Origin: Saccoglossus kowalevskii
Taxonomy: Eukaryota > Hemichordata > Enteropneusta > Harrimaniidae
Direction of reading: 5' to 3'
DNA: 58,780 nucleotides
Assembly (NCBI RefSeq): GCF_000003605.2
Contig: NW_003129364.1
Span: 187,930-246,709, forward strand
Shown here: positions 23,364-34,719 of the stretch, one piece after another
Layout of the letters: each line of letters begins with the position of its first letter
Numbering within the stretch: position 1 is the first letter of the stretch
Notes under the pieces: model-generated
Told to the model about the DNA's origin: nothing
The model's database searches: none
Seen by the model: only the letters and a program-made list of their open reading frames with translations
Made by a program: the position numbers and the translations under genes

Positions 23364-23468
23364 CCTAATCGGACTGTGACTGAACTGAACTTTTCGGTCT
23401 TTATAAACATCCACTGGCAAACCTTCTATCTCATCTTCGTATTTAAGATATGCCAATGCATCAGCCTC
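23364..23468 (-). CDS. PPP1R9: Neurabin/spinophilin-like PP1-docking exon
   Basis: This is an internal exon of exactly 35 codons, phase 0 at both ends. On the minus strand the acceptor is CTATTCATTACAG|GAG and the donor is AGG|GTAAGTG, both strong. The peptide contains YEDEIEGLP and ends DRKVQFSHSPIR. KVQF is an RVxF-class motif. In neurabin/spinophilin (PPP1R9) this R-K-x-x-F-S-x-x-P-I-x block docks protein phosphatase 1 and is preceded by an acidic EI-x-GLP segment. It is followed by V-F-x-T-Y-S, which would start the next exon here (R|V boundary). In the family it lies between the N-terminal actin-binding part and the PDZ domain, tethering PP1 to F-actin at synapses and junctions. An adjoining (ATTCT)12 tract lies upstream of the acceptor. 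No other exon of the gene was recognised, implying introns of roughly 20 kb or more. Family assignment is by motif; which paralogue (A or B) cannot be said. Confidence 0.75.
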
Positions 23469-23495
23469 CTGTAATGAATAGATGATATCACGATT
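23469..23495 (-). promoter_or_regulatory. 3' splice site and likely branch point of the PP1-docking exon
   Basis: Read on the minus strand, this ends ATCTATTCATTACAG at the exon. A TTCTAAT word at its far end overlaps the start of the ATTCT tract and is the best branch-point candidate. The pyrimidine tract is modest, so the neighbouring pyrimidine-rich repeat may contribute to recognition (inference). Confidence 0.55.
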
Positions 23496-23555
23496 AGAAT
23501 AGAATAGAATAGAATAGAATAGAATAGAATAGAATAGAATAGAATAGAATAGAAT
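23496..23555 (-). repeat. (ATTCT)12 pentanucleotide microsatellite
   Basis: There are twelve perfect copies of AGAAT on the plus strand, that is ATTCT on the gene's sense strand. The tract starts 28 nt upstream of the acceptor of the PP1-docking exon. Perfect purity suggests it is young and length-polymorphic. The translated (YSILF)n run in a minus-strand frame is an artefact of this tract. Confidence 0.97.
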
Positions 23556-24063
23556 AAGATGATACAAGACTGGAAGAGACAAAATGTAAACTAAGACTTA
23601 GAAGTTGACAAGACCAGTTCAGCCTAGTAGGCCTGCATAGACTATATGTAGATTAGACTGGACAAGATTAAAATCTATAACTCAAACCTGTATTTAGTTT
23701 CATTTTCACTTTTTGAAAAACTATTTAAACTAACACATATTTAACATTGATTTTTGTAATGTTTTACAATTTTTGAAAACAATTTTGAAACTGAAAAATA
23801 TTTAAAAAACTTTTTTTTTTGTGTCTTTTGTTACAAGTTGTTCCATAAACATTGTTTTATTATTTCAAATTAAAAAAAAAAAGTTTCAGACATTCTATAA
23901 AGTGACTTAGGGTCAAGTAATAATTGTTTTTTCTAAACCATTTGGCTAACAACTTCTTAGCACATGACCCTGTATAGCAATAAGAAATCTATTTACCAAG
24001 AGTCAATATCAATTTTTTTTAAAAAACTTTCAAGATGTGTTTCCTGCTCTGTTCCTTAATACA
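23556..24063. other. AT-rich intronic DNA, no gene seen
   Basis: This is the immediate upstream intron of the PP1-docking exon. It contains several A and T homopolymers; no exon was recognised. Confidence 0.5.
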
Positions 24064-24228
24064 TTAAAGCGAGAGGGTCGTCACCTGCGAATGCGCGGGA
24101 ATCGAGTCCCAAGCAGTGATAACAACACACGCTAAAAATGCAAAGGCTCATGGGTAGACGCTTGTTTGTAAACATTGACACGCTATGGCCATCTGATGTA
24201 TGCGCAGGTGACGATTCCCTCGTTTTAA
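24064..24228. mobile_element. TTAA-flanked MITE, 165 bp
   Basis: Both edges carry TTAA (24064-24067 and 24225-24228), consistent with a TTAA target duplication as used by piggyBac-type transposases. Inside, AGCGAGAGGGTCGTCACCTG and the inverted right arm CAGGTGACGATTCCCTCGTT form arms of about 22 bp with few mismatches. The arms are GC- and CpG-rich relative to the surroundings, suggesting a relatively recent insertion. It is non-coding. The superfamily assignment rests only on the TTAA edges. Confidence 0.6.
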
Positions 24229-25601
24229 ATATTTAGTCATGAGAAGCAGGTAACAAGCAATAAAACTGAGTCAATACCAAAGAGTTACATGTATGTTGGT
24301 CACACATACATAGTATGTAGTAATAAAAGCTATATACTCAAAGTTAAATTCTATATCCATGGGAACATTTTTTCTAAATTTAACTCGGTATATTTCTGTA
24401 TTATGAGCCACGTGAGAGTAGAGAGACGCCAGTTTATTTTTATTGTTTTATATTTATTGCATTATGCATGCTTTATGGCAATTAATAATTTGATGGAGCG
24501 ACAGCTCTCTTTTCCACTAAAGACATGACAACCACACACATTTAATGGAGTGATTTTATTTTTGGACAAATACGGAGGCACATATGCAAATCAAAGAAGA
24601 ATGTCAGAGGATGGCAGCTTTAGTATACACATGGCACTTCCAACAAAATCACAGTGTTTACATATGTATGAAGCGTAAATTTATAAAATTAAAGTGTGAC
24701 CTCATCTGTTGATAATCAGACAAAATGGCAATTCTGTGCTGCGAGTTTTACAGCTGTTTTACTACAGATACACATGTATCAATAGCACTTTATAGAGTAC
24801 TAGAGTCGAGACATGCACTGAATGTATCATTACAATCTTTTATACAAATGTATGTATATTTCCAGGCTAAAAAGATTCATACTCGTACATGTACATTGCC
24901 AAAATTAGATTTCCGGTTTTTCATCCATGAAGAATTAATTTGCTTTGTTTTGTATTTTCATTCCTATCTGTTTCATTTTGAGTTTGATTCTATGCATATT
25001 AATAACCTAATTTGCATAAATCATTAATATTGTGTAAATAAATTCAGTGTGTATAGGTACGTTATAATAAAATGCTTGCATGAATCCAACTTTTGAACCT
25101 AGTTGTAGATTCCACTGTATACATATACGTAGTAGTGGCAAGTGTATTGAACGACTCGTTTAACATGCGAAGAATTCATGCATATCTGGATGACCAATCT
25201 ACATAGAGAGTTTTCTCTGCATGATTTAATGGTATCTTGGGAGCAAATATCCATGTATATCTACTCTTGGGACAACACAGTATAAAATAATATTTGTACC
25301 GATCTTCGAAAAAACAGCATGGCTGGTGACATGATTTGTAAACGTTAGTGATGAATAACACTACAAACATCTCTACTTGCGAAATAGTTTTCCACGGTTA
25401 CTTCAAAAGCTATTCAAGTCTGATTTCACAACTTATGGATCAAAAGCAGATCACGCTTGACTGCTTTTCCTCAATAACCTAAGTAGTCTATAATATTTCT
25501 ACCCCAGTGCTCCTTATACATGTAAAGGAATATCATGCTACTTAGTTTGGCGGTAGTTATCCACATACTCAATTATTACAGCTGATTACTTCTTACTTCA
25601 C
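24229..25601. other. AT-rich DNA, no gene seen
   Basis: Frames at 24289-24528, 24725-25027 and 25176-25370 are open but AT-driven, with no domain or splice support. The stretch is probably intronic. Confidence 0.5.
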
Positions 25602-25907
25602 TGCAAAGGTGCGAAAAACCTAAATAACTTTTGCATTATTGATTGATTCAGAAATATTCTTGGATGAGAAGTTCACAAAGAACTGTATTTGATAATTGAG
25701 TACGTGCACAAGGACGAAATTTCATAAAAGTCAGCGTGACTTGTAAAATACATAAATTCTATTTAAATTAAGAAAGGAAAGAAAATATGCAAAGGTGCAA
25801 AAAATCTGAATAACTTTTGCATTATTAATTGATCAGAAATATTCTTGGATGAGAAGTTCACAAAAAACTGTGTTTAAAATATATAAATTCTATTTAAATT
25901 AATAAAG
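25602..25907 (+). repeat. Direct duplication, two copies, second internally deleted
   Basis: TGCAAAGGTGC starts the copies at 25602 and 25788. Both continue through AATAACTTTTGCATTATT, AGAAATATTCTTGGATGAGA and AGTTCACAAA, and both end in TAAATTCTATTTAAATTA. The second copy lacks about 70 bp present in the first (the AATTGAGTACGTGCACAAGG portion). It is non-coding. Confidence 0.85.
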
Positions 25908-27726
25908 AAAAATATGGTTGATCAGATCAGAAGAGCCAGCTCAACAATCACCTGATGGTACTACTGAAACTCTCCTGTTGGAAGAAATTGTTTCGGTGCA
26001 TGTGATTCAGTGTTATTGGTCATCAATAGAGGGCGCTAGTCACGTTTTGAGTCTGTGAAAAGCAATTCCCCACCGAATGAACACAAATCAGATGAGACGA
26101 GGATGTGATTAGGAGTATTCCATTATGCAGACTAGTGGCAAACAAACCAGCAAATTGGAGAGGGTTAGAGGTTAGATTATGTGATGAATTAGGTAATGGA
26201 AGCCATGCAGCAGTATTGTCTAAAATGTGTTTTCAGTTTGACTATGCGTCTCCTGCTAACTGAGATTCCACTGAATGTTTTATGTAACACTGATTGGTAA
26301 TCACAGTATGAGGTTCACTTCCTGTAGTCACACAGACTCGCTCGCGGTATCCATTGAATGCTGACATCCCCTATATATGAAAGCTGTCATCATCACTTTA
26401 GTTGGAGCCCAGATTCACAAATTTCTTTCCAATCAAATTAACTCATATTTGACGGGGTCTTCACTTGGTTTCTGATTCCAAACATAATACAATACATTGG
26501 CTAACACATTCACCTTCATACTATAGATGGCCAATATTAATGTGTCTCAAATTTTACTTCATTTTAATGTCATATTTGAATATTCAATCATTTTATGTAA
26601 ATTTGGGTTTCATTGCAGAGATAGGTGGGATATAAGTATAAGGTTTATCAAATGTTACGATAGCAGTGCGTGGAAAACGACATGGATCACGATTACTAAA
26701 GACAGCAATCCGAGTACAAATCAAAGCAGGGATTTGCTCCAAGAGTATCTCCATGTACACGAGTGTATAATTCCTAAGGGAAACACATACAGTGCAGCAA
26801 AGCAGTGTTAGGACTCGGCAACACGCGCTTACTTGTACCAAGTACATGAAATCAACAATACTGTGTTATTTTGGAAGATATAGGGAATGAAACTACGGTT
26901 TTCTAAGGGTACCAAATTTCAATGGCATCCTTAGACTGACTGAAATTGAGAATTGATGAAGGTGACTGGAAACCGGGTACACCAGGTGGACTGAATTATG
27001 TATCGTAATGAAGTAATAAATCAGTGCCCTCAATAGTGATAGGGATCGGCCAATAAAATACATAAATCAGGGATAGACCAACCAAAGTTTTGAGGACCAC
27101 AGTCAGATATGTTTCTTATATTATGTAAACTAATTTATTGCTGCAAGAGAAACCACAAACAATTTTGTAGCCGTGAACTTTACATGCAGGCTGAATGCCA
27201 CTTTTAAGTAGAAGCCTTAGTCATAATGTGCGAGAAAGTTGGTCATAAATTGCATGACAATGTTCATTGGTTCATTAAGAAAAATCATGGAGCTACATTT
27301 ATAATTGTCTTATGGCACCATAGCATTCATTCGTGTGTTACAATGACGTATTTTGGGAAACTTATCCTATTATTTTTTTTTTTAAATCACCATTTTCCAT
27401 AGAACACAATGTCAAAGAGAAATTGTAATTTTTGACACTTTTCAGAAACCCAGATTGGAAACAAAATGGCAATCATCAATAGAATACAACCATCATTTTC
27501 CCGAAAATTAGGCTGGTGAGCCTTAACTTTATCAAATTCGATATCCTTAAATTGCCTGGAAGTACAATTTATTGCAAAATGAACAAATTCTATGAATGGT
27601 ATTTGCATTTACAAGTAGCCAGACAGGTTACAGTGGCTTTTGTGAAAAATCCTCAAGAATGAAAGAAAATCATCAAATTCCGAGCAGCTAAACAGTTTAA
27701 TATACAGCACCTGTATATGCAATGGG
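25908..27726. other. Mostly AT-rich DNA with one two-strand open patch
   Basis: At 26590-26850 both strands are open for about 85 codons. The minus strand has a good acceptor (TGTTTCCCTTAG) at 26778-26789 and the plus strand has TTTCATTGCAG before 26619. Neither reading shows a recognisable domain, so the strand and reality of any exon are undecided. The rest shows no gene. Confidence 0.3.
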
Positions 27727-27909
27727 TACCGTAAAATCTGTATTAGAAGCCGCATCCCTAATAGAAGTCACACCCATTCTTTATGAATGATTGAGAACCA
27801 AAAAATCATCATTTTTCATATGTGTAGATGCTCTAATAGAAGCCACATCCCCTCTATTGCATTGTCCATTTTAATAGAAGCCGCGGTTTCTAATACAGAT
27901 TTTACAGTA
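27727..27909. mobile_element. MITE, GTATTAGAAGC family, complete, 183 bp
   Basis: The left end TACCGTAAAATCTGTATTAG and right end CTAATACAGATTTTACAGTA are near-perfect inverted repeats. They extend inward as AAGCCGC and GCGGTTT. The word CTAATAGAAG(C/T)CACA recurs inside, so the element is built from short sub-repeats. It is non-coding. A half copy is at 23112-23211. Confidence 0.85.
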
Positions 27910-30900
27910 ATTGTCAAGATTTATCTGTGAAATCATTGAAACATTCTGTACAAGCACCAGCCTTTTTATCACCAACTCTTGACCTTTTAGAAACTGTGAT
28001 TAGGTTAATCATAGCGTAAAGAGGAAAACCTAGTACTAATTATAATATTGATGAATGATATTATTGGGCAACCTCTTAGACTAAGTATAGGTACCTATCA
28101 TGTGAAACAACAAAGAATACTTTTCGTCAAAAGAGATTATGTCGTCTCATGGTGTAATGACACGTTGTTGAGAAATACATATAATCTTAAACGTTTTTTT
28201 ATTTTTCTGAAAAAGCTGAAACTCAAAAAAATCTTTTATAACCCGATTTAATTTCATGAAGCACAAATATATGCAAATTTTGCACATTACATAAAATCAC
28301 AATTTTGTTCCACGAATATTTCACTGGAGTTGTAAAGCCAGAACTCATATCGACTCTCACAAAGATTGATTTGTCATTAAGAAAATCGTGAAAAATCTAC
28401 AGTTTTATTGCTGCAGTTTCCAGTAGCATTAAAATTTGAAACAGATATTTATACAGATGCATGTGATGCAAAGAATAATTCATTGACCTCTGACATGATC
28501 TGAATTTGTAAGAAATATTTCATTCATCAAGATCCCAATGTAATATCTTCCATGTTAATTGAAGTCAATTCGTCTCTGTCACTGCTGTACACACACACAC
28601 AAAAAACAAATGTCATCGCCTCACACATGCCAACAAAGTCCCACTAGGGAAAAAAATCAATTTTGATTTTTTTCATTTTCTCTTTAAATATTTTAGAATA
28701 GATGCAATCAATTTGGTACGTCAACTCAATAATTTTCCAATTTAAAAATTCTTATTATGAAATTCTGCCCTGATCATTGATCATGATAAAGTCCTTGGCG
28801 TAATTTATGTTTCTGTTTGGTGAAATAAATGATGTATACTAATTGAGTGATTAAATGTATTCAACAGATTTATTGCAGTGATACAGAACACTTTAATCAG
28901 ATGAATTCCATTATGGTTCTCAGACAAATGGTGAAATTACAAACCAACACACTTTGTACATGTAAAAATAGATTTCCACCATTTTGAAATTCAAAATGGC
29001 CGCCATGGGAACGTCACCATGGGAACAAACATGAATATGGCTAATAGCAAATTACATGTACATGTTAGTACTGTAAATTGTAACATAGCATTTTTAATAC
29101 ACCCGTATTGCTGCTACCCATTTATGGAGGATTATTTATTTTTGGAATTGCCTTCACTGATATATTTTATTTAGCATAGTATTTCCTTTTTTTCATTTTG
29201 TTGAGTGCTTGAGCAAAAAATACACACAATTGTTTTAATGAAGGTTTTCATTTTCTCCTTGTTAGTAATGAAATACTTTAGAATTGTAAAATAAATCCAA
29301 ATTCAGCAATGCAAATGATTCCAGTTCTGATTTACTTTGACCCCAAAATGCGAGTATGTGGAAGCTAGGGTAAACTACGTACAAACGTAAATGACACACA
29401 GAGGTATGTTTATGTTCAAAACGAGTCATAATTTAATACAATAATTGCAATTTTTCATGTACATGTATGTATGCTTACTTCTATTGGAAATGTGCGCCAA
29501 AGGAAGCAAATACGCTATTGCACATTTCAAGATGGGTGTAGATTACAAAACATGGGTACTCTAACAATAACACATAAGGTGACAATGCCAATGTCAAAAA
29601 CAATTACTTATAATCATCTGAGTACACACGAAAGCAAAAATGAATTCAGTAAAATCTCCCTGCAAGAAATTTTTTATTCCAGATACAATGTTATCGAATA
29701 AAACACATTTTATCCATGTGACTCGAGAAAAAAAAAGATTGATCAATTCAATTGCTCCTTCACAATTATCAAGAAAACTGAACAGGAATCCTTCAAATGA
29801 TGAATACGTAATCTGTGTAACTGAATCATAATGTCAATCTCTTCTTCAATGCATATGTCATGGAATGGATAATGGCAGATTTACGTCGTCGCCGTGGGTA
29901 CGACCCTATTAATCATTTCCACACATGTGTTTGACTATTTCAATTTTCTCCCATTTCATTCATCTAACACGGATGATTACTTTAATCATGTCTAATATCA
30001 ATAAAAAATGAAATTATTTGCATATGTCCAATTATTATGAATTTATATATGTACACATAAAGTCTTGTCCACATGACATACTTTAAAGGCCTTGATAATG
30101 CTATGAAAATTACATGGAAATATCACGATTTATTATGATTAAAATTTCCCATTTTAAAATTAGAAAATTTAAATTGATTTCATTCATCATTTTTTCACTT
30201 AAATTAATTTTCTAAATTCAGTATCCATTAAGAGCTTATTTTGATGAATCAGCGAAGAAACCAAATTGCATATTTCATTCATTTAAATTATTGGTTTTGC
30301 TAGAATCTGCACCTTACTTCCAAACGTTTACATGGAAGGTTCCTTGGCTAATGCACAACTTCTTTTTACAGAGATGTCTTTGCCCATAGGCATACATACT
30401 TGATCTCTCATTGATATACAAACGAAAGTTAACCCTTCCGGTAATGACTGATACCTGACTAAATAATCCTTTCAGAAAACGGCTTCTGAAATTTTTTTTC
30501 ACATTTTTGCATCCATGTATTTGTATTAATGAGAATATACGTTGAGCAAAATGTTAGGATGTTTTTGCTGCATAGTTGCGAACACTGAAACAGCCAGAAA
30601 ATAAATTTGTGATTGATCGAAAATTCATTTCCAGATATTTGCATATTTATTCAGTGGAGTGACCACGCGTTCAACTTATCGATTTGTGAATCGCTGGTTA
30701 GACTCCAGGGTGTTGCTGCTTAAAAAATGTACCATTTTTAAATAGTGAGAAACAAAGAAACTAGTAAATGGGTACTATTAGGAACTAAGAAATAGTACTT
30801 TCCTTGTAATGCTGAACAAAAACTGTCCAATCTCGAAGGTTAGCAGACTGTTCGAACAATATTACTAGAATAAATATAAGGCAGTTCATATCACCATGTG

Positions 30901-30959
30901 TTTACTTATTTATGCTAAGTTTAACAATGAATTGAAAATCATAACTACTAATTATTATA
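27910..30959. other. AT-rich DNA, no confirmed gene
   Basis: A minus-strand segment at 30320-30460 has a fair acceptor (TTATTTAGTCAG) and donor (GAA|GTAAGG) around an open frame containing RVNFRLYINERSSMYA. It matches no family I recognise and is left unannotated. A short patch at 28981-29025 has AAAATGGCCGCCATGGG, a YY1-like or start-like word. Nothing else is supported. Confidence 0.35.
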
Positions 30960-31158
30960 AGGGTTAATTATTCACTGGGTTTTAATTTTGCTTATTTCGA
31001 TGACTGGAAAATGCACTAAATTAAAACCCAGTGAATATGTGGAATTTAGCATAGAACACATTACAATGATAAAACCGTGAATTTAAAACCCACTGAATAT
31101 GCCTGAAATGGTAAATCAGCGAAATTTAAACCCAGTAAAAATTAGTCATTTCACAGTA
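30960..31158. mobile_element. MITE, CACTGGGTTTAAATTT subfamily, inverted copy
   Basis: Reverse-complementing this segment reproduces 15068-15257 block by block: GGGTTAATTATTCACTGG, AAAACCCAGTGAATATG, GTGAATTTAAAACCCACTGA, AAATCAGCGAAATTTAAACC, and a CACAGTA end. The left terminal heptamer has decayed. Confidence 0.8.
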
Positions 31159-32173
31159 TGTGTAACAGGTCCTCATTGTTATTATTATTATTATGTTAGA
31201 TACAATTTATGTAATAACTCACATTTATTTATTTTATCCCATTTTCATGTGATTACCAATATTTAGGTATAAATTATTACAGCAAAGAAGTGGTAGAGTT
31301 ATTCCAAGACTGAACCTCTTCAATGACACATCCAAGTATTGAGAATGCCAAAAAGTTTTACATATACATGTTCACCAAAATGTGTCGTTTCACTTCCATA
31401 TATAATAATGTTGAGATCCAGTCTAATCAGGTTTGTATATTGATTTTATTGATTCAGTCAGTATCACTGAGTAGCTAATATCACTACTTGCATGCTGTCT
31501 AACGAGCCCCACATACGTATAACTCCCTCAATTAACAGCACAATCACCACATGCACATATGTTGACTGTACAAATTATCCAAGTATATTCTCGTGCTGAG
31601 AGTGTGAGGTCACCAGTGTGTCTGTATACATGCACACACATAAAACGTTTTTTGTAAAGGGCTCTCTGATTTGATGATATGGTAGTAAGATCGAGCAGAT
31701 GCTCAGAATACTAGAACTACAAACTGTCTAGGAATTGTCAACATAATAATAACACATGGCTTCAAAAATAAGGAATACTGCACTGCTGGGAATGCCAACA
31801 GTGACAGACTAAACTTCTTATTAATATCATTACTGATGCAGAACCTCTTGAAAGTACGTTATTAAAAAAAAATTGCTTGCAGAAGACATGAACCGATCAG
31901 CAGTGACCTCGCCACACAGATTTTACCAGCATCAAAGGCATCATCACATACCTGTGCATGTCAAATGCCGGCAGCTTTGCTTTTGTCAGCCACGAGAGTA
32001 AATTTATATTTGTTACTAGTTTGTAAGAAGTGAGGTTTGGAATATATTGTTATCTGCTCTCTATCTGCTCGGCAGACCTATGATATATTCGGTGGATGAT
32101 TGGGAATACGTTTTGTGATGCAATATATTTTGTATGATGCGAAAATAAAAGAATCCCACACACCAAGAGCATG
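31159..32173. other. AT-rich DNA, no gene seen
   Basis: No exon, RNA gene or transposon terminus was recognised. Confidence 0.5.
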
Positions 32174-32269
32174 GAATGAGATTTCTCGCAATGTTTTTTG
32201 TCTTACACAAGTTTGCCTGTAGCTCATTTGAGACTACAAATCCCCAACTTGGGCGAGAAATCTCATTTC
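32174..32269. mobile_element. Short hairpin element, 96 bp
   Basis: GAATGAGATTTCTCGC at the left is mirrored by GCGAGAAATCTCATTTC at the right, an almost perfect 16-bp inverted repeat around about 63 bp of unrelated sequence. It could be a minimal MITE or a structured RNA. A single copy is present in the window, so the mobile assignment is tentative. Confidence 0.45.
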
Positions 32270-34719
32270 ATATTTCAGTCTACATCATCTTCAAGGCAGT
32301 TTGGCCTTCTCAGCTACAGTTACCTGTATTGAGCAAATACAGACATTGAGTACATATTTTTATTACAGTCACAGAAAATGACCAATATCTACAACTGAAA
32401 GTGCCTCCAATATTTGCAGCCTGAGTTAATGTCACCTGGAAAAATAGATAAGTACTTGAATAAAGCAAATGCGCTTAATACATGTAGCCAGTACTAATAT
32501 TGTTGTCTATCGTATGATCTCAGTGTTCTTTCATTTACTCCTGACAGCCACACTACATTCGTATACATGCAAATCTCATACATGTATATTCACAGTTGAA
32601 GGTTCATATACGGTACATATTATATATATTATATTTATATATTACAGATACTTTTTAACGTCATGAATATTTAACAATTCAATATTTTTATGGCATTCAT
32701 AGATGCTTATAGATTACATTTTTTGTATCACTTGCATTAAAATTCCCAGTTAAAAGGTTTGCTCTACATTGACACTGAGGGCGCTGTATCAATTTATGAT
32801 GTCACAGGACATAGCATAATTCCAGTTTTTGCATAGGGATGAAAAGACACTGCATCCCTAAACATGTGTTGCTTTAATATGAAATAAACATTGGGTAATT
32901 TACTAGTAACAACCCACATTACATCATGCAACTGTAAAATACAGAACAGTACAGTTATAATCAATATATATAATTATATAGCACCAACCAATTAAGGCAG
33001 AATTAACAAATAAATTTCTATAAAACTCCCTATTAATTATTACTCCAACAAAGTTGAATGAATATATTTATTTTGTGATGTACATATGTAACTTTAAAAT
33101 GACAATATATATTCATCTCTACAGTAATTTTAACATTCTATATTGAAAGCTTTCATGATATGTGGAAACAATATGAGCAACAGTACTGTATATTACTAGT
33201 GTAGTAACGAATCTCCAAACTCAGTTGTATTCAGAAAAAAAAAAACTGCCACAGGGGGACTATCAGAACTTACCATTAATATGGACAATAAACTCAATTT
33301 TATTTAAAAATATTTTATTCATAACTTTTAAAGCATCTACCGGTAAATTACTGAATTATATCCAGCACTAAAGATAGCCTAATTATAATTTTAAAAATTA
33401 ACTACCGATATTAAAGCGGCTATGTGGGTAACTTTGGGAATATTGAGACTATAAAGCCTCCCATTAGAAAGCTCATTTGCCACCAAATGGTGTCCCTTTT
33501 GTGCCAAAGTATCTGGAATATGGTGCCCTTTTCGAGTGAAAGCGTCTGGAAAGGCTTCTAGAATTTCAGTATTCAGTATATAAATTATAATAAGCCGAAT
33601 AATAAAAAGCAATAAAAAGTGATGTTCAAGCCATAAAAATCATTAATGTCAAATGGCTCAAATCATTCATAACATATTTCAAAAAAGAACCATAGCCTGA
33701 GAAAGGGTATAATTTTATTTGTAAACTAGTCTAAAATTGGTACTGTATTTACTCTATTAGTAATACCTGTATATATAGCTCACATACATGTACATATATA
33801 ACTAACAGAGGTATGTCTAAGGCCAAACAAAAGCAGTTAATGACCCAGTATGTTCGCTTCTATTGGAGATTTGGTAGCCAGGGGTTGGGATGCGGATGTT
33901 ACACTAATATTATTTTTCCAGGGTAGTATGAGATGGTACAACGTAACAATATTCGTCTTTATGGCGTATCTATATGATTGTTTTCTCGTACATATATATT
34001 ACTTAAGGATCAAAAAAGATGAAGTTTTCCAAAATCAAAGCAGACGTGCATTAAGCTTTTAAATTTGTTGTTTTAAATGGAAATTTAATTTTTTGTTTGT
34101 AAATTATTCAGCAGTGACATACACATTTATTATGACACCCAAGGGTGAATAGAAACACAAATAACTTGCTCTAATTGAAACCAGATACATTTGAAGTTTA
34201 TTTCTAAAATTTAGTTGCCATAGCAATCAGAAAAGTATTTATCCATGTATCTTGTGACAAGTATATTATACATTCAACCATCATAGAAAAGTACAATTCA
34301 ATCAATACCAACTCCACCCATGCTAGTCAATATGAGATACTGACTTAATACAACTTAGACATGGAAAGGCAACATATTCCTGAATAGTTGCATTTAATAT
34401 TCCATCATTGCTAATGGTTTCAGTCATCAACTCTAGTTATCCCTGGCTCTTATATCCCTTTTAAGTCCGTATGAAGACACTTAGGAAAACATCAAAATGC
34501 AGACAATTTTACTCCACAAATTTGGAATTCGTTTACACATTTTTTAAATTTTGTAATGCGATTTGGCAATCAGACAATTTTACTGTCAGAATGTGACTTA
34601 CTGCCAATTATAACCATTTTCTAATCAGAAGAAATAAGGCTGGCAGTGAATGATAACAATATCTGCATCATAATGTGATGATATTTGTAGGCGACTGGCC
34701 ATTTTGGTATTAAATTTAG
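32270..34719. other. AT-rich DNA with small repeats, no gene seen
   Basis: A solo end of the TATTTGCTCTATTAG MITE family (TACTGTATTTACTCTATTAG) is at 33741-33760. A degenerate 32-bp duplication with GGTG(T/C)CCTTTT and GTCTGG/ATCTGG lies at 33484-33551; it produces the repeated KGHH peptide in a minus-strand frame that is not considered a gene. Confidence 0.5.

Noticed and set aside
26527-26847. About 85 codons open on both strands with acceptors on either strand
   Set aside because: No domain is recognisable in either reading, no donor pairs convincingly, and the two strands compete. It could be an exon or an old retroelement scrap, but it is unsupported.
30314-30502. Minus-strand exon-like frame (RVNFRLYINERSS) with fair splice signals
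   Set aside because: The peptide matches nothing I recognise, and one acceptor-donor pair with an open frame of this length is expected by chance in tens of kilobases.
33391-33612. Minus-strand frame with repeated KGHH motif
   Set aside because: The repetition comes from a degenerate 32-bp DNA duplication; no splice or domain support.
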